A stretch of DNA of 64,000 nucleotides from Climacium dendroides (taxonomy: Eukaryota; Streptophyta; Bryopsida; Hypnales; Climaciaceae), in contig OX467091.1 of NCBI GenBank assembly GCA_950106755.1, positions 26,181,538-26,245,537 on the forward strand, given 5' to 3'. The position numbers and the translations under genes are program-made. The notes beneath the pieces are model-generated. The model saw only the letters and a list, made by a program, of their open reading frames with translations, was not told the DNA's origin and did no database searches. Below, in pieces: positions 24,120 to 35,669 of this stretch (its first letter is position 1; each line of letters opens with the position of its first letter).

Positions 24120-27100
24120 GTGGAGGTGGGGGTGTCAATTAATATGGGATATATCGTGAGGGCCGTATCCGTATCTATATATCACTTCGGGTCCATCAAG
24201 GGGTCCGTATCCATATCTGATATCCTTGATCCGTATCTCGTATCTTGTATCCTATAATCTGTATTTTGTATTTTTTTTAAGATCAACAACATTGAAGGGG
24301 GGAGGGGATTTTTTTTAATAAAAATCAATGGCGTGTGATTTTTGGAGAAGGGGGGGAGGAAATGGTAGTTTTGCATCTTTTTGTCACATTGTCTCATTGT
24401 GATTAGGGAGAGTCAGTATAGATAGACTGTGCTTCATCTCCAACAAAATTAAATTTCAAGAAGGGTAGTAGTAGGTCCTTAACTCCTAAAGCCCTGAGGG
24501 TGTTTTCTGTCAAAAACCACTTAGAACTACCACTTCTGCTGCGTTCACCTAAGAAAACCAAAAAATATGTTTTTTCAAAATCCAACCATAGGATCTTGTA
24601 CTTATTTGAAAACGTGTGGTAAAAATTTCATCAAATTTGACCACATAGATTGTAAGATATTTGCATCCAAAGTAAAGAAAACAAATTTTCGCATTATTAA
24701 TTTTGATTTTCTAAATTTTTTATGTTGAATAATCGAGTTGAGAATCTAAGAAAAAATTTCAACAAAAAAACATGTAATTTCACTCATTAAAACATTGTTA
24801 AGTAGAAGTAGGTTAAAGATAGAAAGAAAATTTAAATCATTAATAGCTTTAAGATGGAATTGACATACAATAATTCCAATGGTGAGATTGTTTTAAAAAG
24901 CAAACCTAACCCTGTCTAAATTTTGTTTTGAAAATTGTAAGAATTGCATTCACAAATGAATCCTATAAGATATTTTTTTCAAGAAGATGCTTAAATTGCA
25001 CAAAAAACTAAGATTGTCCATAACTTTCTCATAACTAGTCCAAATGGAATAAATCAAAGCTTCAAATGTAGAAAAAAATATAAGGTTTTAGGAAAAAATA
25101 TTTTGACTTTTTCTGATTTTTTTGTGCTGCCCGTTGACTTTTGTTTTTGGCTTATTGTTTTCTCTCGAATACCGATTGAAACAAACTCCACAACCTCAAA
25201 AAATCTCAAGAACATTCACTACAAATTTAGACAATAGGAACCTATCCAGACCCAATTTGTCCCCCGAGGGGACAAACGGTCCTTTAGGGATTAAATTGCC
25301 CACCTATGAGCTGGAATTGAATTTTGGAGAGGTGAATCTTCTTGAAATATTTTTTTAATAAATTTTCCTTGAAAGATAAGTGGAATTGGCATCTAACCCA
25401 AGTCGTTTCATATTTTTTGAAGTTGAAATGACATACGGCTCTAAATCACCCACCTCCTAGAATGTACATTTTTTGTACATTGCTAAAGACTATGAAAAAG
25501 CAACATGTACAAATAGTGTGTATTTCAAAAGGTGAGCAATTTTAGAGCTTGTACACTTTTAGAATCTCCTACCTTAGTCACACATTCTCTACAAATGAAA
25601 TTTCTATGAAGAATGAGAAATTGGTGAAAAAATGAGGAACCAATGGGGAGTTGTTTTGCGTGAATGGGAACTAAAAAATGGTTTTACCTCCAAAATTGGA
25701 TAGGGATAGGGTGAAAAAGAACAATTCACAACCCCAATCAATCAAGCGAGAGTTTCTAATGCCATATCAGACATGCTGGAATTCAAAAGATGTTGCAAGT
25801 GGAATGATAGCGGTATTCAATTGGGGCGAAGCAACATGTGGCTAGTTGAGATGAAAAATTCTTCAAGAATTTTTTTCATGTCCATTCTCACCTTTGGAAG
25901 AGAAGAATGGACATTCTCAATTCTCGGAGGATGGAAGCTCTGCAAGCTACAAACAACCAATAGGGGTTGTCACACCACTTCCGAAGCCCTTCTTATTCTT
26001 TAACATCGTTCACGTGGTGTGCGGGAAAAGGCGGGTTGCAGCTGGCGGAGGCGTCATTCTTCAATAATTTTGAGTGCCATTTCTTCTCCTCCGCAGGTGA
26101 AAAAATGACACTTGCTCTTGTTTTCTTGAGGAATATTTTACATCGTCCTCCTTGGTTTTACCATGGTCCTGCGCTACTTTCACCTCAGTCCTCACCACTC
26201 AACTCCCTCCTCAGTCCTCAACATTGCAGTAAGATAATAGAAAGAACCTGGATGCTTCCAGAGAACCTACTTGCAGGTAAATCTCTTTGTCGTATTTTCA
26301 TTCTCCACACCAATTGCCTTCAAAAGGGGTGTCACACCACTTCCATGCATGCGGCTTCCTCATTGGCTCCTTGTTCCTCTCACCTACTTCTCATTCTTCA
26401 AGAAAATTTGGTTCTTAGAGGTGGTGTGACAACCCCTAATGAGAGAACACCATGTCCCCATTCTCTGAGAATTGAGAATGGGGTGAAGAAGGTGTGACTA
26501 CCCCTAATATAACAACATAATCATCAAGCAACTATATAGTGGGGTGTCAAAAATATGTAATGGCAATTTAGTCTTCTTTGCACAATGTAGAATATAGTTC
26601 ACATTTTTGTTTGGCATTCATATCTTATGCAAACCCAATCAAGGATATCAAATTCCAATTTCAATTAATCACAACTCCATTTTTGGTGAATTTTTTAATT
26701 TAATACTCATGCTTTTACATGATAATTCATTGAAAAGCATTTGTGGTGAATTTTAAAATTCAATTGCAAAAATAAACACAAAACATACATCTATATACAC
26801 ATTTTTCTTCAAGAAGCATCACCAAAAAGAGTTTCACAATTCCCACTACAAAGATTCCAAAGTTGGTGTGACAATGCCCTAATTTTGAAACATAGATATT
26901 TTTTATTGTAATTAGATTTTTCTATTTGTCCCTTATAATATAACTAATTTCCAAAGGTTGGTTGGGGAATCATATCTTAGGGTTGAAGATTCATAATGTC
27001 CAAGTCCTTCTACTCTCACATGTTTTTAACCCTAAAATGCTTCAAAGGACATAGTATGGAGAGCTTTTGGGCAACCCACTATATCAAAAATCATGTTAAG

Positions 27101-27262
27101 GATTATTTTACATTTAGTGTTACTTGATGTATTATTTGACTCAATCAAATTCTCATTTAGAGTGACATTTAGTTTTAGTAACATTAACCCTTTAAGATTT
27201 GTGCATCCAAAAAGTGAATGCGCCTTGGCCAATTTTGATTGTAACTTTCAAAACAACTATTT
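24120..27262 (+). repeat. Minisatellite-bearing repeat, long copy 4
   Basis: Parts occur in the same order as in the short copy at 16340-17212: an AATATGGGATAT start (about 24140), CCGTATCC minisatellite (24155-24265), a G-rich tract (about 24295-24360), the GATTAGGGAGAG...CTTCATCTCC block (about 24402), the CCCACCTATGAGCTGGAATTG block (about 25300), and the 3' block (about 26890-27262, roughly 90% identical to 16834-17212 by eye). About 0.8 kb between the third and fourth parts, and about 1.5 kb before the last part, are extra relative to the short copy. The second insert contains a MITE. Confidence 0.6.
25960..26507. mobile_element. Pack-MITE-like element with TAGGGGTTGTCACACCAC ends
   Basis: The left end TAGGGGTTGTCACACCACTTC has an inverted partner at 26416-26442 (GGTGGTGTGACAACCCCTAA) and another at about 26490-26506 (GGTGTGACTACCCCTA). 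A direct partial copy lies near 26320, and a further inverted one at about 26860-26876. The interior, unlike its surroundings, is G+C-richer and contains an open frame of 176 codons with a CCTCCGCAG/GTGAAA junction, suggesting captured gene sequence. Outside the ends, CATTCTCAATTCTCGGAGG is also inverted relative to CTCTGAGAATTGAGAATGG, so the exact outer border is uncertain. Confidence 0.5.
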
Positions 27263-28060
27263 TCATTCAATCATTCATTTATGGTAAGCATTATAGATTA
27301 TTATAATATATTTTCTAAATGATGTAATTTTATTTCCTCTTTTTGCTTTAAGAAATCAGGATGATTTGATTTTTCCATCAAAATCATTGAAAAGAAAAAC
27401 ATAAATAGAAAATGTAACTCTCCACTAGTACAAAATATTAAAATTTTATACATAAATTAAATAAAAGAATAAATTTGGTTTGATAGTCAACTTTGACTTC
27501 AAGGTTTTTGTTGTGGTTGTTTTGGGTGTAAAAAATAAAATAACCAATTGAAAATTTTTCTCGCTAATCTCCATTGTTGCTTGTACTTCTTGAAAAAATG
27601 TCAAATAATGTCAAATAATTTCTATTTTTACTTATTTATATTCAAAAATGATAACAATTATAATTTTTCACAATTCAAATTAAGGTTTCTCACAATGATA
27701 TACGATTCATAGTTTCAAGTAATAAAAATATAAGATTGTTGTTTGAATACAATTTAAAAGGCTAAATTTATTATAGATGTGATATTTGACCATTTTACAA
27801 TGGATCAAGTCCTTTAGGGGTTAATGGTATTTTTTGACATTCAATGCACTACTTGTCAATACTATTAAAAACTACAATATATAATCAGCAAATAATGTTT
27901 GATGTTGACATTTAGTGTTGGCAATACTAATAGTGTTGTTGAGATATAGTATTAGAGCCGTTTGTAATTAGAATTGATAACTGTAGCTAAACAGTGTTGT
28001 TGACATTTAATGTTAGAATTTGTAAATAGTATTGTTGACCCTAAATATCATCATTGGTGT
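27077..28060. mobile_element. CACTA-like remnant
   Basis: A CACTATATCAAAAATCATG start at 27077 (the short copy at about 17027 reads CACTACACCAAAAATGATG) has a diverged inverse near 28035-28055 (complement TACACCAATGATGATATTTA). Between them, GTGTTGTTGACATTTAGTGT-like motifs recur several times, as subterminal repeats do. The right end no longer finishes in a clean TAGTG, so I cannot show a target duplication. Confidence 0.35.
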
Positions 28061-28462
28061 ATTTTTTGTCATTGTGTCAATATAATGTGTAGTAGAAAAG
28101 CAAAACCATCTCTCCCAATACCATGACCTAAAGTAAATGAAATTTCATCTACTTCAATATCAATTGGTGCCATTGGTTAGAATAGAATTTTTCTTAGCTT
28201 CATTGATGCAAATACAACAAAATGCTTACTAAAATTTAAAAAAAAAACATTAGAAAAAATCTAAAGGGTTGAGACACTTTGTTTATTGGTATAAATACAA
28301 GGAATAATTTGAAAAAATTGAAAAAAAGTTGGGCCCCAATAGTTTTGCATTGTAGGTTTGGATCCTAAATTCACCAAGAACATTTGCAATGCAAAACTCA
28401 TGATACTATGATACTACTAAAATCATAATTCCTTCTATAATATCACAAATGTTGCTATTAAT

Positions 28463-29273
28463 ACTAGGGGCTCGTGCTTGCTATGCTATGCATTCATTGT
28501 ATCACATATTAGTAAAATTTTGATATATTTGAATAGAATATATGATAATTATTTCAATAAATCTTTAAAATAATTATTTTAAATATTTTGTAAAAATATT
28601 TTCAATCATGCATACATAGAAATTATAGTTTCACACAATGTGATATTACAGAAATAGAGTAGCAGTTTGCAATCACTTCTGTAATATCACTTTTTACAAA
28701 GGGTGATATTATAAAAATAATATAGTTGTTGCAATTAAGGTGATATTAAAGATAATTGTTGTGGAATCCGAAATTGCTTCAATTGAATAAATTTCTCAAA
28801 ATCATTTGGCAGTAGCAATAGAAAATTGAAATTATAAAAGTTCACAACTTACAAAAGCATAAAATCATAGAAGGGCAAAGAAGTGTAAATCCAAGAGAAG
28901 TAATGGATTTGCTACCTCTATAATATCATTCTACGGATAGTGTTCACAAAGTTTTTAAGATTTATAAGTTTTTTTTTTCAATTCTTCAATTTGGGTTGCC
29001 ATTTTTTGTAACAATGGAGTCAAATTTCTAATGCATTCTAATGTATGTGTATCTTTTATAGTATTTACCATTGCATATGTTTCATTCATCATTCATTAAA
29101 TTTCTATTGTACATTTCAATATATGCTTACTTATAAAAAAAATTATACAAAGATTTTAGTCATTTTTATTTGAAGATTTATTGAAATTTTTGTTCTACAT
29201 TCTATCTAATGCATAAATTTTTTTATAAAATTCTAATGATGAATGCGTAGCATAGCAAGTGCCAACCGCTAGT
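28463..29273 (+). mobile_element. 0.8-kb ACTAG-ended repeat, copy A
   Basis: Starts ACTAGGGGCTCGTGCTTGC and ends CAAGTGCCAACCGCTAGT; the terminal ~33 bp are imperfect inverted repeats sharing CTTGCTATGCTAYGCATTCA. The interior repeats GTGATATTACAGAAAT and its inverse several times. Copy A is the only one without an insertion in the A-B-C array, so it supplies the empty target sites for both large insertions next door. It also has a ~190-bp internal inversion (about 28753-28941) relative to B and E. The element superfamily is not clear to me. Confidence 0.75.
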
Positions 29274-29910
29274 CATACTACTAAAATCATAAATCCCTCT
29301 GTAATATCACAAATGCTACCATTAATACTAGGGGCTTGTGCTTGCTGTGCTACGCATTCATTGTATTACATATTAGTAAAATTTTGATATATTTGAATAG
29401 AATGCATGATAATGATTTTAATAAGTCTTTAAAATAATTATTTTAAATATTTTGTAAAAATATTTTCAATCATGCATACATAGAAATCATATTTTCACAC
29501 AATGTAATATTACAGAAATAGAGTAGCAGTTCACAATCACCTTTGTAATATCACTTTTTACAAAAAGTGATATTATAGAAATAATATAGTCGTTGCAATT
29601 AAGGTGATATTAAAGAGGATCCATAAGGTGATATTATAGAGGTAGCAATTCCATTGCTTTTCTTGGCTTTACACTTTTTTGTACTTCTATGATTTTGTGC
29701 TTTTGTGAGCTTTGAACTTTCATGATTTCAATTTTCTTACCCAATGATTTTGAGAAATTTATTCAATTGAAGCGATTTTGGATTCCACAACAATTAAGTT
29801 GTTCACATAGTTTTTGAGATTTATAAGTTTCTCTTTTGAATTCTTCAATTTGGGTTGCCATTTTTTGTAACAATGGAGTCAAATTTCTAATGCATTCTAA
29901 TGTATGTGTA

Positions 29911-29920
29911 TCTTTTATAG
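29911..29920. repeat. Target site duplication, left copy
   Basis: TCTTTTATAG directly before the giant element. It is identical to 44775-44784, and the undisturbed site is present once in copy A near 29053-29062. Confidence 0.93.
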
Positions 29921-30130
29921 CAGGGTTGCTATTTTGTGAGCCTGTGAGCGTGAGCCTGCGAGCCTATGAGCGTGAAGCTGCGAGCCTGTGAGCATATGAC
30001 TGTACATTTTTTTTATTTTAAAATTTAGAAGGTACCTATGACCGTGAATTTAGGTGGTTTTTATTTTTTTATTTTTTAAATAAATAGAATATCCTATAAT
30101 CGTGGATTCTTCAAAAATGATTTAATGCAA
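29921..30130 (+). repeat. Left terminal inverted repeat of giant TE
   Basis: Begins CAGGGTTGCTATTTTGTGAG, then about seven diverged GTGAGCSTGNGAGC units to about 29990. After that come ACCTATGACCGTGAATTT and CCTATAATCGTGGATT, whose inverted counterparts are in the right end. Confidence 0.85.
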
Positions 30131-30891
30131 AATGAAAAGAAGAAATGGTAATTAATTAATTTTTTTTTATAAACCACTCAAATCATTTGTAGTGGAATTT
30201 GTTGCCAGCTTCTTTGATATGATTAGGGTTTAGGGTTTAAAGAAAAATAACATAATCCATGGACATAACTTGTGTAGTGCATTTTATCCATTTCTAAGTT
30301 CCTACCCTGAATTCATTTATTTTTCACATTGAAATGATGTCCTCCATATGTTTGTCCAAGCTAAAGAGGAGCAGCTTATTCAATGAAATAGTAAATAGAT
30401 TATATGAAGTAAAATATAGATGATCTTCTAACCATTTTTGATCGTTTTTATTTTTAGGGTGAGAAGACCACTTCACATTATCACAATAGGCAGACATAAT
30501 GATTACTATATCATACATAACTTTTATATTTATTTATGGACTTATTTTCAGAACAAATAGAAAGAAACCATTGAGAAAAAACATGGAAACCAAGTAGAAG
30601 GCAGCTAAACCAACAAAGGCTGACTAGACAATGAAGAGTTTAGGGTAGAAAACAGAAGCCAAGAGAAACATAAGCCTAGATGAAAAGGCAAAAGAGAGGA
30701 CCCCTCTTATTAATCCTGTAATAAAAAACTAAAGATGTGAACCAAATAATGACTTGTACATTTTAAATTCTAAAAGAAGCAAACATCTAAAGAAGTTAAG
30801 GTAATAGAATACTGATGGGTTAAAGACCAAAAACACCATATAATATTAGATAAAATGAAATCCATTAAGTGTAATGTAACAAACAAAGGAA
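30131..30891. other. Subterminal region of giant TE
   Basis: AT-rich sequence between the left inverted repeat and the 3' end of the minus-strand cargo gene. It probably includes that gene's 3' untranslated region. No coding sequence is seen. Confidence 0.5.
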
Positions 30892-33800
30892 TCAGAAAGA
30901 AGATGTAGACATAGACTGAGAATGGCCACTACTATCAGCCGACGATGTCTCTGTATCTGATTTTAAAGCTTCCACATCCACAAACTTTAAAACTTTTGGA
31001 TTCATAGAAGTAGAGTTCTTCCGTGCAGGAATGTCTTTTTCAAATGCTAAAGTAGAAGCTATAGCCTCTGCATAAGACGGCAATATGTATGACTTCTCCG
31101 GGCTTGGGAAAAAAGAAGGCAAAGTGAAAAAAGGGTGCTGAGTTGCCTTGTTTGAAATCATGCTGCACAAATCAAAGAAGTATTAGAACGTAATTATAAA
31201 TCACTTTGATGATAAATCATATGTATAAGGTGAATGTAAAAGAAAAATGGGTATAGCATTAGAGCTACACATGTAATACTAAGAAATAATGTTAACCGGT
31301 AGACTTACTCACATGTGAAACGAGATTTCTTGACAATGCGTGGGACTTGAACTTCCACTGCATCTTCATCGGCGTCAAGCAAAAGGACTGTTGAGGATGG
31401 TTTAGTAACCTCTGTAATTGGGCGAATCATAGGAGCCAAAACCGCATCAAATAGGGCTTTGTCGAACTCAAGTGCAATTATGTGCCTACCCAAGTTCCTG
31501 CACGTGTGGATGGAAGCCCCTGGTATCAAATACAACACAAATACAATAAGTAAGAAGACATTGGCAAGCATAAGAGAGAAGTGAAAATTAAAAACAAGCA
31601 TCATTGAAGTCACTTGAGAATACCTGTTGCAACAGTGCAATCCATAACAATGTCATTTAAAAATGAGCATCGTTGGATTAGCATTTGCAATAATCGAGGG
31701 TCTTTTTCTCTTGCCCCTCTCCAAGGCTTGGAGTTGCAATCCATTGTCATAGTCTCCAAGTTTGTGAAATTCTGAAGGATATCATTAGCCGCCACATCCA
31801 AATTTAGTTTTGCTAAATTTGGCGGGCATGGCTGGAATTGAAACTTAGAAGGCTGAATACCGGGCAATTTCCTGACAAGCAACATAATTCCGAACCGCTG
31901 TATCTGCAAAAAAGAAGATGTATAGGATTTAGTTAAATCAAAGAAGACTATGACATTCAAGGAATATAGGTATGATTTTATATAATCTAACAATGCATTA
32001 CAATCGAAAGTACAATACTAAACTATGCAAATTCTATGTTTGACAATAAAACACCTTTAAAAGATTATAAAAATCCAAAAGTAAAATGACAAAAGAATTT
32101 ACCGTTCTCCCTGGAGTGACAGGTGACGCCAAATGCAAAGCATTTGTTCCCCACCAATCTTTCATCGGCTCGAAAGAGTAGGTAACACCGTATTGCACAA
32201 TGGTAGCCTTCGTTATCGCCTTCAAAGGATATATAATAATAACCGCTCCATCGTTATGAATATGGCCGTCACTGAATTCAAAAAACAACTGTAGCCACTC
32301 TAGATCTTCCACATTCCACTTAGGAATGCTGGTTTCAGGTAAAGACAAACCAGGGACAGGCAAATCCTCGGGCATGTCTCCAATAATAAGGTCGACTCGT
32401 GGGGAATCACTCTTCTTTCCTTTGAAGAGACGTTCTTTTTCACCCTTATGCTGCAATATACATGTAACGATAAGTATAAAAAAAAATTTACTAAATGTCA
32501 ATAAAATTTATTGATCAAAGAATTCAAAGCAAGTAAAGAAACTGACCTTGTCCAGGAATTTTATAATGTCGTGGTACACCTGGGGAAGAGGATCATCTAG
32601 AATAGTTTCCAAAGAATGATTCAAAATCAACTCAGACAAGGAAATCTCTGAGTCCTGTAAGAACTCAGAGGTGGATGGGCCGTGTAGCATGCCTTCTTCG
32701 CTAAGTGATGCGAAGTCTGCATCACGTTTGGTGAAGCGGGAAAATGACCCTTGATGCTGAGAAACCTCGTCTTTCGTAGATGAAAGTGGAACTTCATCAT
32801 TGGTCTTCCTCTTCCTACCCTTCTTTGGTGTCGATGCCTCTTTGGTCTCCTTCGAAGCCTTCTTTGATAGTTTCTCCTTGGCTTTGTTCACTGCCTTAGC
32901 ATTCTTCAAGGCAATTCTTTTGTCAGCTTCTTCCCGCTTCTTTAGTGCTTTAGCTCTTTCTTGCTCGTCAAGACCAGCAAAATCGTTGATCTCTTCTTCA
33001 CGACTGTGGGAATCAATAGACCGTTTCAACTCCTCCTCAGACTCAGGTGTAAACTCCGGGGGGCAATCTAGGTACCAAGCACCCGTCTTGAGATGTGTAC
33101 TTGTCCACCATTGCAATTGAGACTGGGAAAACATGCAATGTTCAGAATTAATATCCACCCATGTTGACAGAAAAAGGGGTAAATCGCGCTTTGCAATGGC
33201 CCCAATTTCCAACAGCTCATACTTGAAATACCTGTAGATACAAAAAAAAATTTAATCAAAATAATGAAAACATTCCAGCTGTATTCAATTCAATTCACAA
33301 AATCAAGATTATGGAACGCATGCAATCGAGTTCTTACCGGAAAAGGACGCGTTTCAACACTAAATCAGTGCCATTGCGCTTTTTGAAGTCATCTGACTTC
33401 TTGAAACCTTCTTGCCCTCTGAAATGAGACAGAAATGCTTTGTCCTAAACTCGAATCCGCCATCCCTCAAGATAATCAGAAAAAATGGCTGGTTTTTTGG
33501 GTGAATCCATAACCAGCGGCAACCGGTCCTTCTTGGCAATGTCATCAAACATTTCGGAGCCCATTTCTTCAATCTATGGAATGAAGAGAGTTTAGATATG
33601 CCAAAGGAAATATATAAAGATGATAAAAAAACATATATCACTTCAATGAAGAAGAGTGGAATTTGAGAAAACATTAAACTGTATAAAATTACTTACCCAA
33701 GCATACCAACAAGCTTTCACTAGGAAGGCCTTCAAATCACTCTCCCCAACCGGCTTCAGTGGAAACCATAACGCCTCCTGTGTTTCATTAGAACAATTCC

Positions 33801-35375
33801 ACCATCGAAGCCACCTCACTTTATACTGATTGCTCACATTCGAAGTTGCAATCAATTGCAACTTCTCAAGTGTCATCTCTGGACTGATGTTCTGTGTATA
33901 GTGTCTCTCAATCTACATCCCAGAAAAGAGAGAAGTTAAAATAAATCCATTAAACTTAAGCAATAAATATTGATTCTAATATTCGACTCGGTCTAAATAT
34001 TCATACCTCCTTAAGAAAATCAGGACCGAACTGGGGATTAGCAACTGCAGTCAACTTATTGAGCTTCTGCTGCAACTTGGACGTTGTTTCCTTGGTAGCT
34101 GATTTCATCACAACCAGAATGCTTTCCGGAGATTGGTCTTCTGCTGCAGTTTCTTCTTTGAATTTTCGGACTGCCAAATCAGCTGCTGCAGCAATCTCAT
34201 ACTACCCACCACAAAGAAATTAGCAAATTTGCTTCAAAATCAAGAAAAATGAAAGAAGTACATGGAAAAGTTGAATGAGATATTTTACCCGAAAAATAAA
34301 TGAAGTGAACACCTCAACCGACATCGTATACCAACTCTTTCGAATGCTAGTAGTGCATTGTGCCATCTCAAATTCACTCAAATGCTCTGCAAATTTGTCC
34401 AACGGAAGAACTCCGTATTTTTGGATACGATACAACGTGTGTACTAAATTCGTTTTGATGAACGAATTTTCAGTATGCCTGCGAATCAAAAATAACATGA
34501 TAAGTAAAATTAAAATATAAACATTCATAAAAAAAGAAATCAAACAAAATTGATCAATGGATGCACTTACTGGTTTATATCATGCATTGCATGCATGACT
34601 TCACCAATCCTCCCTTTCGTCTCCAAAACTATGGAATCAACCGAGATATGCCAATCTCGATCGGTTGAATGATATTTCGAAATGTAGGATGACCACGCCA
34701 TCAACTTGTGATTTCCATCACAAACAAAGAATTTCGAGTTTTGAAAGTTCTCCAAGCCTGGCGTTGCATTGAGAATGGAATTAAAGATGTCATTCTCCTC
34801 ATTCCATAGTGGCCCCCATGCCTCCTTGTCAGCATCAGATACCAACTGAATATCGCCTTGCTCGTTAGTAAGAGACACATAAAACACATTGGAACCATCT
34901 CGGTACCCATGCACAAACTCCTATTCTAATCGGGTAAGGTCACATTGAAGTGCAGGTCGAATCACGGGCATAATGACAAGGCGGCACAAGGGAATTCGGA
35001 GCCGAGATATTGAATTCGGTTTCAGTCTTAAAGCCGAAATCGAGGCCACTGAGTTCACTTTCTGAGACTTTCGAAAGGCATCTTCAGTGGTGAAGTCTGT
35101 TTCGGCAATCTCCTTATTCTGCACTGAAGATGTCCTTTCTCTATCTAAATCTCCACCAGTGTGCTCCTCTTCAACACCCACACATTGTGAGCCGGGAGAT
35201 TTCTCTTCCACAACCTGTAAAAGACAAAATATAAATTCATAAGTTCAATAAAGCAATTAATAAATTGGTAATAAATAAAACAGATAATATCCAAACATCC
35301 ACGTCATGATAATGAAAAAGCCCTAATTGCATTGAAAACAGGCCACGGAGTCCAGAGTCCCGATCACTGAAGCGG

Positions 35376-35644
35376 CCTCGGCGTCGAGGCGTATCTGTTT
35401 GGGGTTCAACATTCCATAACCACTTCATGAACTGGATTCTTGAGGGCTGCCTAAAATGAATTTGGCATCCGCGGTACAGTAACTAAATTGCAGACGTCTC
35501 GCTTCAACTGTTTGAACCACATGTCACCTCTGCGCCGAGGCGAACTTCTGGTAGCAGGGACTATCCCGAACCTCAACTAGATCTGGACTTTCTGTTTGTT
35601 GAAGACAGCGACTTATGCTCCCTCGGCGCCGAGACCACTTTCCA
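35376..35644. promoter_or_regulatory. Three outlying CCTCGGCGCCGAGG-like palindromes
   Basis: CCTCGGCGTCGAGG at 35376-35389, CCTCTGCGCCGAGG at 35527-35540 and CCTCGGCGCCGAGA at 35631-35644. Each is one base off the palindrome of the 137-bp array. They lie just upstream of exon 3 of the cargo gene. A protein-binding role is inferred from palindromy and repetition only. Confidence 0.55.
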
Positions 35645-35669
35645 TATCCCATTTCAAAGCCCTGTGGTT

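Noticed and set aside
28463..29273. Helitron assignment for the ACTAG...CTAGT repeats in tandem
   Set aside because: The 3' end finishes in CTAGT and the copies are tandem, but no convincing 3' hairpin or TC 5' end is seen, while inverted ends are present.
33446..34923. Stop-codon readthrough or recoding as an explanation for the in-frame TAGs
   Set aside because: Other genes in the window use standard termination, and no readthrough context is evident; C-to-T decay is simpler.
34885..34925. A short intron removing the TAG in exon 3
   Set aside because: The only local GT...AG pair would give an intron under 40 bp, below plant minimum size.
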